Origin: Nocardia acididurans
GTDB lineage: Bacteria; Actinomycetota; Actinomycetes; Mycobacteriales; Mycobacteriaceae
Direction: 5' to 3'
Assembly: GCF_016741815.1 (NCBI RefSeq)
Contig: NZ_JAERRJ010000003.1
Coordinates: 372,001 to 436,000 of the forward strand
DNA length: 64,000 nucleotides
How positions within the stretch are numbered: position 1 is the stretch's first letter; each line of letters starts with the position of its first letter. Both the position numbers and the translations under genes were made by a program. Below, piece by piece: positions 8,321-16,384 of the stretch. The notes under the pieces were generated by a model. The model had not been told where the DNA came from. It was given only the letters and a program-made list of their open reading frames with translations, and made no database searches.

Positions 8321-9646
8321 TCAGCTGTCGCGCAGCCGCCGCCCGGCGCGCTCGGTCGCCTGCCCGGCACGTTCGGTCGCGCGCCCCAGCCGCTCCTGCG
8401 CGACCTCGATCAGATGCTCACCCTTCTCCTTTGCGGCAGAGGCGAATTCACTGCCCCGATCCTGCGCCGCCTCGGCAAGATGGTCGCGCTTGTCGCGCGC
8501 GTTCGCGGCCAGATCGCCGCCGCGATCCTGGGCGGCGGCGGCCAGCCGGTCGCGTCGATCGCGGGCGGCCTCGGCCCACTCACTGCCGCGATGCTGCGCG
8601 GACTCCGCGAGCTCATCGCGCTTCTCGCGCGCGTTGGTAGCCAGCTCATAGCCACGATGCTGCGCGGATTCGGCCAGGCGATCGCCGCGTTCCCGCGCGG
8701 CTTCGGCCAGTTCGTCGCGGCGTTTGCGGGCCGCCCTGGCGAAGCGGGCCCGACGGCCCCGCGCGGTGGCGGCGTAGGCGCCGCGACGATCCTGGGCGGC
8801 GGAGGCCAACTCGGCGCGGCGATCCTGGGCGGCCTCGGCCAGACGGTCGCCGCGCTCGCGGGCGGCATCGGCCAACGCGGCCCGGCGATCCTGGGCCGCC
8901 TCGGCGAAGCGCTCGCTCTTCGCACGCGCCGCCGAGGCCAGTTCACCGCCGCGGTCCTGGGCTACCTCGGCCAGGTGACCGCCTTTTTCGCGGGCTACGG
9001 CGGCCAGGTCGCTGCCGCGGTCCTGGGCGACCTCGGCGAGGTGCTCGCCCTTGTCGCGGGCGGTCGCGGCGAGTTCGCTGCCGCGGTCGCGCACCACGTC
9101 GGCCACCTGGCTGCCGCGGTCGCGGACGAGTTCGGCGAGGTGGGCGCCGGCCTCGGAGACGGCGGCGGCCGAGGGGAGGGCCGCGGCGGCGCTCTCGGCG
9201 GCGCGGCGGGCGCGCTTGGTGAGCGGAGGCGGGTCGGCGGAATCGGTGGTGGCGATGAGGAGGCCGCCGAGGAGGCTGATGTCCTTGAGGAAGGCGGTGC
9301 GCTTGTGGGCCCGGCGTTCCGGGTCGGATTCGGCCCAGAAGTTCTGTTCGGTGACGGTGGCGGGCAAGACGGTGACCGTCAGCAGCAGGGTGGCGAGGCG
9401 AGGGGTGCGGCCCGAGGCCAGCAGGACGCCGCCGAGCACCTGGGTGGCGGCGTTGGCGCGCACCACGGTGCCGGGGTCGCTGGGGATCCTGTTCGCCGCC
9501 TGGGCGGGCAGCGCGGTCCGGCCGCGCTGCATGAGTGCGTCAGCCGCCTTCACCCGCGGCTCCGGGTGGGTGAGCGTATCGATACCGTCCACGATGAATG
9601 CCGTCGCCAGCAATGGCCGGGCGATACGCCGGACGAGCCTGATCAT
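8321..9646 (-). CDS. DoxX-like membrane protein fused to a long LEA-like 11-residue repeat domain
   Basis: A 441-residue protein in two parts. Residues 1-140 are DoxX-like: RRIARPLLATAFIVDG at the start, ATQVLGGVLLASGR, an LLLTVTVLPAT segment, FLKDISLLGGLL, about four membrane helices in all. Residues 169-421 are 23 consecutive ungapped units of 11 residues on the pattern xLAEAAxDRGx, rich in Ala, Glu, Asp and Arg. An 11-residue period is the mark of group-3 LEA proteins and similar amphipathic helices. ATG 9646 has GGAGGA 6 bases upstream. The tail is predicted to be a very long helix lying along a membrane or helper protein; a protective or membrane-shaping role is an inference. Confidence 0.8.
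   Translation of the reverse strand: MIRLVRRIARPLLATAFIVDGIDTLTHPEPRVKAADALMQRGRTALPAQAANRIPSDPGTVVRANAATQVLGGVLLASGRTPRLATLLLTVTVLPATVTEQNFWAESDPERRAHKRTAFLKDISLLGGLLIATTDSADPPPLTKRARRAAESAAAALPSAAAVSEAGAHLAELVRDRGSQVADVVRDRGSELAATARDKGEHLAEVAQDRGSDLAAVAREKGGHLAEVAQDRGGELASAARAKSERFAEAAQDRRAALADAARERGDRLAEAAQDRRAELASAAQDRRGAYAATARGRRARFARAARKRRDELAEAARERGDRLAESAQHRGYELATNAREKRDELAESAQHRGSEWAEAARDRRDRLAAAAQDRGGDLAANARDKRDHLAEAAQDRGSEFASAAKEKGEHLIEVAQERLGRATERAGQATERAGRRLRDS
8384..9142 (-). repeat. Coding tandem repeat, 23 units of 33 bases
   Basis: This is the DNA encoding the 11-residue repeat array of the DoxX-like protein (residues 169-421). Units are diverged at the nucleotide level, and no unit is inserted or lost out of phase. 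Typical units read HLAEVAQDRGS, ELASAARAKSE, RLAEAAQDRRA and HLAEAAQDRGS. Alternation of units starting with H/R/Q and units starting with E/D suggests that the array may have grown by doubling of 22-residue pairs. Confidence 0.85.
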
Positions 9647-9780
9647 GGGAAATCCTCCGATGCCGGAAACGTTGGTGCTTCGGCCATTCCCGGCACACCG
9701 GCCGTCAAACGGTCCCCCCGCCGCGACATCGGGAAATTCGCGCGGCCACCACGCTGCCCCCGCTGCCCCGAAAATCTAGC

Positions 9781-9820
9781 TTGAGCAATCCATAGTCAGC
9801 TGGGTATCTTCTGACTATGG
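9781..9820 (+). promoter_or_regulatory. Predicted leaderless promoter with operator spanning the MFS start codon
   Basis: A -35-like TTGAGC (9781-9786) and a -10-like TATCTT (9805-9810) are separated by 18 bases, which would place transcription start at or next to the ATG at 9817; no Shine-Dalgarno is present, so the mRNA is probably leaderless. A perfect 10-bp inverted repeat, CCATAGTCAG (9790-9799) and CTGACTATGG (9811-9820), brackets the -10 box and includes the start codon, as expected for a repressor operator. Confidence 0.6.
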
Positions 9821-11229
9821 TTCAATACAGTCAGCGTGCCGAGACCGCCGCTGCCACCACCGCGGACCGCTCGAACCTCGTCCTGCTCATCCTCTGTTCC
9901 GCCGCCTTCACGGCGATGCTCGACGTCTTCGTCGTCAATATCGCGTTCACCGCCATCGGCGCGGCGTACACCGGATCCTCGCTCGCCGACCTCAGCTGGA
10001 TCCTGAACGCCTACACCATCGTCTACGCGGCCCTGCTCATCCCGGCCGGCCGGCTGGCCGACCGCTACGGTCGCAAAGCCGGATTCCTCGGCGGGCTGGC
10101 GGTTTTCACCCTCGCCAGCGCCGTGTGCGCGGCCAGCCCCACGCTGGGCGTGCTGATCGCCGCCCGGGTGCTGCAGGCGGCGGGCGCGGCCGCGCTCACC
10201 CCGGCGAGCCTCGGGCTGCTGCTCACCGCCATGCCCGCGGCCGAGCGCGCCTACGCCGTGAAGGTCTGGGCCACTTCCACTTCCGTCGCGGCCGCGCTCG
10301 GCCCGGTGCTCGGCGGCGCGCTGGTGCAGCTCTCCTGGCAGTGGGTGTTCCTGGTCAACGTGCCCATCGGCGTGGCGGCGCTGCTCGCCGCGATCCGCTT
10401 CGTACCCGATTCCCGCGACGAATCGGTGACCGCGATTCCGGATGTGCTGGGCGCGCTGGTGCTGGCGGTCGCGCTGGGCGCGACGGCGCTCGCGCTGGTA
10501 CAGGGGCCGGAGTGGGGATGGTCCGGCCCCGGGCTGCCCACCGCCGTCGCGGTGGCGGCGCTCGGAACGGCCGCCATCGTGATCCGCGTGTTCCGGCATC
10601 CGGTCCCCATCGTGGCCCCGGCGCTGCTGCGGGTGCGCACCTTCTCCAGCGCGAATTGCACCGCCCTGCTGTTCTGCACCGCGTTCGGGGCGGTACTGCC
10701 CAGCGTCGTGCTGTGGCTGGAGGGCCGCGCCGGATTCAGCGCGCTGCGCACCGGATGGGCCATCGCGCCGGGGCCGCTCATGGTGCCGATCTTCGCGGCG
10801 GTGAGCCAGCAACTGTTGCGGCGCTGGTCATCCGGAATGGTGGTGGCGTTCGGCAATCTGCTGGTCGGCGTCGGCGCGGCCATGCTCGCGCTGAGCGCCG
10901 ACACCGAGGTCGACTATGCGACGCAGGTGCTTCCGGGGTGGATCGTCGTGGGCATCGGCGTCGGATTCGCCCTGCCCACCCTGCTGGCCACCGCGACCGT
11001 CGGCCTGCCCGCCGCCTGGGTCGCGACCGGCAGCGCCGTGGTGAACACCAGCCGCCAGCTCGGCTATGTGCTCGGAGTGTCGCTGCTGGTCGCGGTGCTC
11101 GGATCCACCGCGGTACCCGCCGAGCGGGCCGAGACCGTCTTCACCCGGGCGTGGTGGGTGATCGCGGCGGTGGCCGCCGTCGCCGCGCTCACTTCCTTCG
11201 GCATCACCGAGAAACGAAACAGCGAGTAA
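9817..11229 (+). CDS. MFS exporter, DHA2 (14-helix) drug:proton antiporter type
   Basis: A 470-residue major facilitator protein with about 14 hydrophobic segments. Visible DHA2 signatures are the helix-1 motif LDVFVVNIAF, the helix 2-3 loop GRLADRYGRKAG (motif A) and the helix-5 motif C-like stretch ALGPVLGGALV. Members export drugs, dyes or secondary metabolites across the cytoplasmic membrane using the proton gradient. The ATG lies within a 10-bp inverted repeat (9790-9820) and no Shine-Dalgarno precedes it. The GDSL hydrolase follows after 8 bases, probably on the same transcript. The natural substrate cannot be told from sequence. Confidence 0.85.
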   Translation: MVQYSQRAETAAATTADRSNLVLLILCSAAFTAMLDVFVVNIAFTAIGAAYTGSSLADLSWILNAYTIVYAALLIPAGRLADRYGRKAGFLGGLAVFTLASAVCAASPTLGVLIAARVLQAAGAAALTPASLGLLLTAMPAAERAYAVKVWATSTSVAAALGPVLGGALVQLSWQWVFLVNVPIGVAALLAAIRFVPDSRDESVTAIPDVLGALVLAVALGATALALVQGPEWGWSGPGLPTAVAVAALGTAAIVIRVFRHPVPIVAPALLRVRTFSSANCTALLFCTAFGAVLPSVVLWLEGRAGFSALRTGWAIAPGPLMVPIFAAVSQQLLRRWSSGMVVAFGNLLVGVGAAMLALSADTEVDYATQVLPGWIVVGIGVGFALPTLLATATVGLPAAWVATGSAVVNTSRQLGYVLGVSLLVAVLGSTAVPAERAETVFTRAWWVIAAVAAVAALTSFGITEKRNSE

Positions 11230-11237
11230 GCGAGGCG

Positions 11238-11912
11238 ATGACAGTGCACACACCGATCGAGGAAACCGATCCCTTCGTCCTCGGCGCGCTCGACGCCGCG
11301 GCGCTGATCCACGACGCACCGTGGACGCGGTTCGGCGTCATCGGCGACAGTCTGGCCCTGGGCACCAGTGACCCGAGCCCCGGCTACGGACCGGAGGGCT
11401 GGCCCGAACGCGTGGCGGGCGTCCTGCGGCGCGTACGGCCCGACCTCGTCTACCTCAATATCGCGAAGTACGGTGCCACCACCACCGAAGTCCTCGACGA
11501 CCAGGCCGAGCGGATCCGCGCCTTCGCGCCGGAGCTGCTGCACCTGAACAGCGGCGCGAACGACATCATGCGCCGCACACCGGATTTCGGCGAGATCGAG
11601 GCGAACCTGCGCCGCCTGTACGAGTTCGCGGCGCGAACGGGCGCGCAGCTCAGCACCATTCAACTCGGGCGGGCCTTCGTGATCCCGGCCTTCCCCGATT
11701 TCACCGAGCGGGTGCGACGGGTCAACGAGATCAATGCCCGGCTCGCCACGGAGTACGACGCCCTCATCGCCGACACCTGGGATCACCCGTTCAACGATCG
11801 CCCGAACCTGCTCAGTGCGGATCGAATCCACTTCTCCACCTCGGGGCAGGCGGTGATCGCCACCGAGATGTTCAAGGCGATGGCGCACCGTCTGGCACGG
11901 GCCCGAGGGTGA
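11238..11912 (+). CDS. SGNH/GDSL-family hydrolase
   Basis: A 224-residue cytoplasmic hydrolase. Block I is GVIGDSLALG with nucleophile Ser38, block III is SGANDIM (GxND oxyanion-hole residues), and block V is DRIHFS, giving the catalytic Asp and His. There is no signal peptide. Such enzymes cleave esters or acyl groups from lipids, sugars or small molecules. GCGAGG precedes the ATG, which lies 8 bases after the exporter stop, so the two are likely co-expressed and may act on related molecules. The 3' end overlaps the convergent small gene by 41 bases. Confidence 0.85.
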   Translation: MTVHTPIEETDPFVLGALDAAALIHDAPWTRFGVIGDSLALGTSDPSPGYGPEGWPERVAGVLRRVRPDLVYLNIAKYGATTTEVLDDQAERIRAFAPELLHLNSGANDIMRRTPDFGEIEANLRRLYEFAARTGAQLSTIQLGRAFVIPAFPDFTERVRRVNEINARLATEYDALIADTWDHPFNDRPNLLSADRIHFSTSGQAVIATEMFKAMAHRLARARG

Positions 11913-12240
11913 ACGACGGGCTGCGGCCGTGCGCGTCCAGGCGGCCGTCACCCCAGCTGGCGCTGCCGTAGGCGTCGATCTCGATGGCGTACTCGCCCGC
12001 GGCCAGCGCCGCGGGTAGTCGCAGCGATGTCCAGGGGTGGCCGTCGACGATATCGAGGTACGTGCGGTGCGGCTGCTCGCTCAGCGCGACCAGGAACACC
12101 CGCGCGTACTCGAACCTGCGGCGGGCGGCCGACTCCGTGGCGGGCGACCACCGGATACCGAGCGCACGGTCCACGGGATCGGTGAACTCGACGGTGACAC
12201 GCAGCGGCACCTGCCCGTCGAGCTCGGTGTGGAACCTCAT
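11872..12240 (-). CDS. Hypothetical protein, 122 residues
   Basis: Not recognised. The product begins MRFHTELDG, is mostly beta-strand in character (VPLRVTVEFTDP, EYAIEIDAYGS), has a Trp-containing middle (HPWTSLRLP) and a Pro-rich C-terminus, with no signal peptide or membrane helix. It lies 59 bases downstream of histidine ammonia-lyase on the same strand and may share its transcript. Coding is supported by consistent third-position GC and by the gene filling the space between its neighbours. The 3' end overlaps the GDSL hydrolase by 41 bases. Confidence 0.55.
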   Translation of the reverse strand: MRFHTELDGQVPLRVTVEFTDPVDRALGIRWSPATESAARRRFEYARVFLVALSEQPHRTYLDIVDGHPWTSLRLPAALAAGEYAIEIDAYGSASWGDGRLDAHGRSPSFTLGPVPDGAPSP

Positions 12241-12299
12241 GAATCCAGGCTGGCACGGAGTTCCCGGTGGGGCAATGCGAATCCCGGGGGCAGGCCGCC

Positions 12300-13829
12300 C
12301 TACGCCTGCGCGGGAACCCGCAGCGCGCCCGAGCGGACCAGTTCCACGGCCGCCGCGATATCGGGTGCGAGGTGCCGGTCCGGCCCGGGAGCCGGAACCC
12401 GTTCGCGCAGCAGATCCCGGGCCGCCGCGGTGACCGGACCGGGTTCCAGCGGCGCGCGCAGATCCAGCGCCCTTGCCGCGGTGAGCAATTCGATGGCCAG
12501 CACGGTGGTGAGCCCGTCCACCGCCCGCCGCAGCTTGCGTGCCGCCGACCAGCCCATGGAGACGTGATCCTCCTGCATGGCACTGGACGGAATCGAATCC
12601 ACCGACGCCGGTACGGCCAGCCGCTTCAACTCCGACACGATCCCGGCCTGGGTGTACTGGGCGATCATGTAGCCCGAGTCCACGCCCGGATCGTCGGCGA
12701 GGAAGGCCGGAAGCCCGTGCGAGCGATGCACATCCAGCATGCGGTCGGTGCGCCGCTCCGCGATGCTCGCCACATCGGCGACGGCGATGGCCAGGAAGTC
12801 CAGCACGTAGGCCACGGGCGCGCCGTGGAAGTTGCCGTTGGATTCCACCCGGCCGTCCGCCAGCACCACGGGATTGTCGATGGCGGAACACAATTCACGC
12901 TCGGCCACGGTTTCGGCGTGGGCCAGCGTGTCCCGCGCCGCACCGTGCACCTGCGGCGCGCACCGCAGCGAGTAGGCGTCCTGCACGCGCGGGCAGTCCG
13001 CGCCGCGATGGCTGGCCACGATCGCCGACCCGGCCAGCGCGGTCCGCATGCGCGCGGCCGAAATCCCCTGTCCCGGATGGGGTCGCAGCTGCTGCAGATC
13101 AGCGGCGAACACCCGATCGGTCCCGAGCAGCGCCTCCACGCTCATGGCGGCCGTCAGGTCCGCGATATCGAGCAGCCGGTGCAGATCGTCGATGGCCAGC
13201 ACCAGCATGCCGAGCATGCCGTCGGTGCCGTTGGTGAGCGCCAGCCCCTCCTTCTCGGCGAGCGTCAGCGGGGTGAGTCCCGCCTCTGCCATCGCCTCGC
13301 GCATGGGCCGCACGCCGTCCCCGGCGAGCACCTCCCCCTCCCCCATGAGCGCCAGCGCCACCGCGGCGAGCGGCGCGAGGTCGCCGGAGCAGCCGAGCGA
13401 ACCGTATTCCGGCACAACGGGAATCAGCCCGCTGTCGAGCAATCCCGCGAGGGCCTGCGCGGTGTCCGGCCGGACGCCGGTGTGCCCCGACATGAGGGTC
13501 CGCAACCGCAGCACCATCATGGCCCGCACCACTTCGGCTTCGACCGCCTGCCCCGCCCCGGCCGCGTGCGAGCGAATCAGCGAGCGCTGCAGATCGGTCC
13601 GCCGCTCCGGGGGGATATGGCGCAGCGCCAGCGCCCCGAACCCGGTGGACACGCCGTACACCGGTTGCCGGCCCCGGGCCAGTTCGTCGATGGTCAAGCG
13701 CACCTTGGCCAATCGGGCCAGATCATCCTGCGCGACCCCGACCCCGGCCCCGCCGCGGGCCACCGCCACGATCTCCGCGCGCGTCAGCGCTCCGGCTCCC
13801 ACCACCACCCGCTGCATACCGCCAGTCAT
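12300..13829 (-). CDS. hutH: Histidine ammonia-lyase
   Basis: A 509-residue enzyme converting L-histidine to urocanate and ammonia, the first step of histidine breakdown. The MIO cofactor triad is Cys-Ser-Gly in GSLGCSGDLAPL instead of the commoner Ala-Ser-Gly; the Cys form is known from Streptomyces HutH. The SH pair in RSLIRSHAAG matches histidine-selective rather than phenylalanine or tyrosine lyases. Other conserved parts are YGVSTGFGAL near the N-terminus, the LTNGTD segment and QEDHVSMGW near the C-terminus. ATG 13829 gives the usual family length. No hutU, hutI or hutG is present nearby, so the gene stands apart from a hut operon in this window. Confidence 0.93.
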   Translation of the reverse strand: MTGGMQRVVVGAGALTRAEIVAVARGGAGVGVAQDDLARLAKVRLTIDELARGRQPVYGVSTGFGALALRHIPPERRTDLQRSLIRSHAAGAGQAVEAEVVRAMMVLRLRTLMSGHTGVRPDTAQALAGLLDSGLIPVVPEYGSLGCSGDLAPLAAVALALMGEGEVLAGDGVRPMREAMAEAGLTPLTLAEKEGLALTNGTDGMLGMLVLAIDDLHRLLDIADLTAAMSVEALLGTDRVFAADLQQLRPHPGQGISAARMRTALAGSAIVASHRGADCPRVQDAYSLRCAPQVHGAARDTLAHAETVAERELCSAIDNPVVLADGRVESNGNFHGAPVAYVLDFLAIAVADVASIAERRTDRMLDVHRSHGLPAFLADDPGVDSGYMIAQYTQAGIVSELKRLAVPASVDSIPSSAMQEDHVSMGWSAARKLRRAVDGLTTVLAIELLTAARALDLRAPLEPGPVTAAARDLLRERVPAPGPDRHLAPDIAAAVELVRSGALRVPAQA

Positions 13830-13973
13830 GTGCCCGACAGTAGCCAATATCGCCGCACCGACCGCGTGAAACGCCCGGACCTGCACCCCCGCTCGTTTAC
13901 GCCGAACCCCCTCGGGTAGGCGAGCGATGGTGCCGGAAATCGCGGCACACCGGATACGGAAAGCGAGGTTGTC

Positions 13974-14453
13974 ATGGGTACCGTCACCGCGTCGACAGAG
14001 GTCAACGTGCCGATCGGCACGGCCTACAACCAGTGGACGCAGTTCGAGTCGTTCCCGCACTTCATGGAGGGCGTGGAGCGCGTCGACCAGCTGGACGACA
14101 CGCACACGCACTGGAAGGTCCATTTCGGGCCGGTGGAACGGGAATTCGACGCCACCATCACCGAGCAGCATCCCGACGAGCGCGTCGCGTGGCGTTCCGA
14201 CAGCGGCCCGGAGCACGCGGGCGTGGTCACCTTCCACCGCATCGACGACTCCACCACCCGGGTGATCACCCAGATGGATATCGACCCGGAGGGTTTCGTC
14301 GAGAACGTCGGCGACAAACTCGGCCTGCTCGATCGCCGGGTCAAGGGCGATCTGAAGCGGTTCAAGGAGTTCATCGAGAGTCAGGGCTACGAGTCCGGCG
14401 GCTGGCGCGGTGACGTCCCCCGCCCGGGTTCGGATCCGTTCCAGGGCAGCTGA
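13974..14453 (+). CDS. SRPBCC-family (polyketide cyclase-like) protein
   Basis: A 159-residue START-like domain protein. The N-terminal STEVNVPIGTAYNQWTQFESFPHFMEGV is the standard first strand and helix of the family, and the long C-terminal helix begins LLDRRVKGDLKRFKEFIES. The fold encloses a hydrophobic ligand cavity; members include lipid binders and stress-associated proteins, and catalysis is not implied. GCGAGG precedes the ATG. It is divergent from hutH with 144 bases between them and convergent with the small coiled-coil gene. The name cyclase reflects fold only. Confidence 0.82.
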   Translation: MGTVTASTEVNVPIGTAYNQWTQFESFPHFMEGVERVDQLDDTHTHWKVHFGPVEREFDATITEQHPDERVAWRSDSGPEHAGVVTFHRIDDSTTRVITQMDIDPEGFVENVGDKLGLLDRRVKGDLKRFKEFIESQGYESGGWRGDVPRPGSDPFQGS

Positions 14454-14474
14454 CCCGCGCCGGCCGTATCGGCC

Positions 14475-14789
14475 TCAGACGCTGGAGGCCCGCTCCGCCA
14501 GCAGGGCCTCCAGGTGCAGGTCGAGCGCGGTCAGCTTCTTGGAGATGGAGGCGATGGTGGTGGCTGTGCGGTTGAGGTTGTCCACCGCGTCCTCCAGTTG
14601 CTCCAGCCGCTGCGAGATCGACTTCAGCCGATGGGTGATGGTCTCCACATCGGTGGCCGTGGGAAGGTTGAGCAGGCTCAGAATGGCCTGCTGAGTGGCC
14701 AGTGCGGTGTCGCGGGCGTCATTGGCCCGGTCGATGGCGCCCTTGGCGATGGGGTTCTCGAGGATATCGTTCAGGAAGCTGGTCAGCAT
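14475..14789 (-). CDS. Small coiled-coil protein
   Basis: A 104-residue protein with amphipathic helices: an N-terminal LTSFLNDILENP, then a heptad-rich stretch around HRLKSISQRLEQLEDAVDNLNRTA suitable for oligomerisation. Its form recalls phasin-like or polyhydroxyalkanoate-associated helical proteins, but no family can be assigned. It starts 43 bases downstream of the second ABC1 kinase on the same strand, so it is probably part of that TetR-controlled transcript. A scaffold or regulatory partner for the kinase is an inference from position. Confidence 0.65.
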   Translation of the reverse strand: MLTSFLNDILENPIAKGAIDRANDARDTALATQQAILSLLNLPTATDVETITHRLKSISQRLEQLEDAVDNLNRTATTIASISKKLTALDLHLEALLAERASSV

Positions 14790-14832
14790 CGGGAGTCCTT
14801 GGGGGGCTGAGGGTTTCAGGCGCGGAGGGGTT

Positions 14833-16242
14833 TCAGGCGCGGGCGAGGGTATGGGCGGCGGCCCAGTCGGATTCGGCTTCGATACGGCCCAGTTCGGTGC
14901 CGGGGGCCTGGTCGTACTGCCACTCCCGGGCGATGGCGTGCCAGTTGCCCGAGGCGCTCAGCTGCCCCAGCACCGCCATCACCATCACCAGGGTGCGCAG
15001 GGTGACCAACTGCTCCTGCGGAACCGATTGCTTGCGAAGCAGACCGAAGCTGTCCCCGGTGGGGACGATGGTGTTGGCGAGGGCGTCGTTCACCATCTCG
15101 GGGGTGATCCGGACGACCGCGTCGGTGGTCATCCAGCCGAAGACGGATTCGACGATGGGCAGCGCCTCGTCGGCGTCGACCGCGTCGGGGTCGGGCAGGA
15201 ATCCGGCGGATGCCAATCCGGAATGGACTGCCGCGGCGTCGTTTTCGGCCATGGCGCGCTGAATGACCAGCAGGTCTTCGATCGAGCTGTCGTCGATGTA
15301 CTTGTACAGGCCGAAGTCCAGGAAGGCCACGCGGCCGTCGTCGCCGACGAGGAAGTTGCCCGGATGCGGGTCGCCGGAGAACTGGCCGTAGCGCATCATG
15401 CCCGCGCCGAAGAACCGGAAGATGATCTCCGCCACCCGATTCCGGGTCTGCTCGTCCATGAGCTTCACGGCCTCGAACCCCCGGCCGTCGAAGAATTCGG
15501 TGACCAGCACCCGCTGCCCGGACAGCGCGGTCACCACATCGGGCACCACGATGAAGGGGTGCCCGCGGAACAGGCGGGCGGCGGCGCGCTGGTTCTGGGC
15601 TTCCAGCTCGTAGTCGAGTTCCTCCTCCACGCGGTCACGGATCTCGGCGGCCAATGCGGCCGTATCCAGCGCCGGCGCAATCAATTTCAGGGCGTGGCTG
15701 AAGAGCGCCATATTCTTGATGTCGGCGCGCACGGCCTTGTCGATGCCCGGGTACTGCACCTTCACACACACCTCGCGCCCGTCGTGCAGCCGCGCCCGGT
15801 ACACCTGCCCGATGGAGGCCGACGCGATCGGTGTGTCGTCGAAGACCGCGAAGTGATCGCCGAGCTTGCCCCCCAGCTCGCTCTCGATCAGCTTGCGCAT
15901 CTTGTCGAATCCCACGGTGGGGGCCGAATCCCGAAGCTTGGCAAGGGCTTTCTGGAAATCCTCGCGCACTTCGTCGGGGAAGATGCCGCCGTCGACGATG
16001 GACAGCGCCTGCCCGATCTTGAGCGCCGCGCCGCGCATAGTGCCCAGGCCGTTGACGAGCGCCTTCATCGCCTCGGCCTGCTTGCGGTCCATGACCGCCT
16101 TCTTCTTCTCCTCGCTGCGGCCGACCGTGGCGACCTTCACCCCCGCCTGACGCAGCACCGCCCCTGCCGCCACGCGCCCCAGCGCGGCGGTCCGGACCGC
16201 GCGCGAGGTGGGCACCTTCTTGTCCATGGCGTCTCGTGCCAT
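14833..16242 (-). CDS. ABC1/UbiB (AarF)-family atypical kinase, second copy
   Basis: A 469-residue ABC1 kinase. Motifs: ALKIGQALS (KxGQ), ASASIGQVYRA (Ala-rich loop), CVKVQYPG with the catalytic Lys, EELDYELEAQNQRAAA, SGDPHPGNFL and FLDFGLY. The C-terminal SGNWHAIAREWQYD resembles the end of the third copy, so these two are closer to each other than to the first. ATG 16242 was chosen because GGGGAG lies 6 bases upstream. It is divergent from a TetR gene; two copies of one operator lie between them, so the regulator probably controls both directions. Substrate unknown. Confidence 0.88.
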   Translation of the reverse strand: MARDAMDKKVPTSRAVRTAALGRVAAGAVLRQAGVKVATVGRSEEKKKAVMDRKQAEAMKALVNGLGTMRGAALKIGQALSIVDGGIFPDEVREDFQKALAKLRDSAPTVGFDKMRKLIESELGGKLGDHFAVFDDTPIASASIGQVYRARLHDGREVCVKVQYPGIDKAVRADIKNMALFSHALKLIAPALDTAALAAEIRDRVEEELDYELEAQNQRAAARLFRGHPFIVVPDVVTALSGQRVLVTEFFDGRGFEAVKLMDEQTRNRVAEIIFRFFGAGMMRYGQFSGDPHPGNFLVGDDGRVAFLDFGLYKYIDDSSIEDLLVIQRAMAENDAAAVHSGLASAGFLPDPDAVDADEALPIVESVFGWMTTDAVVRITPEMVNDALANTIVPTGDSFGLLRKQSVPQEQLVTLRTLVMVMAVLGQLSASGNWHAIAREWQYDQAPGTELGRIEAESDWAAAHTLARA

Positions 16243-16287
16243 CGTCATCTCCCCTGCTGAACTGCGGTTTCCACCGAGAGAATTAAG

Positions 16288-16364
16288 TGAATGAGACCTC
16301 ATTCGCCTGGAAAGTTAGCACGTCTGAGACAGCTTTGGGAATTAGGTGAATGAGATCTCATTCA
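16288..16364. promoter_or_regulatory. Paired TetR operators between the second ABC1 kinase and its TetR gene
   Basis: Two copies of one palindrome: TGAATGAGACCTCATTCG (16288-16305, one mismatch) and TGAATGAGATCTCATTCA (16347-16364, perfect 18 bp). Centres are 59 bp apart. The first lies closer to the kinase gene and the second just before the TetR start, as expected for a regulator controlling itself and its divergent neighbour. A GTCTGAGAC palindrome (16322-16330) lies between them. Confidence 0.7.
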
Positions 16365-16384
16365 ATTCCGCAGGACGGGGTACC

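Noticed and set aside
8384..9142. Regular 33-base periodicity that might suggest a CRISPR array or minisatellite
   Set aside because: Units are diverged, contiguous and in frame with an 11-residue protein repeat; there are no identical repeats separated by unique spacers.
8414..9784. Long plus-strand open frame (456 codons, Gly/Leu-rich) opposite the DoxX-LEA gene
   Set aside because: It is the antisense shadow of the 33-base repeat array; the minus-strand gene has the ribosome binding site, membrane helices and meaningful repeats.
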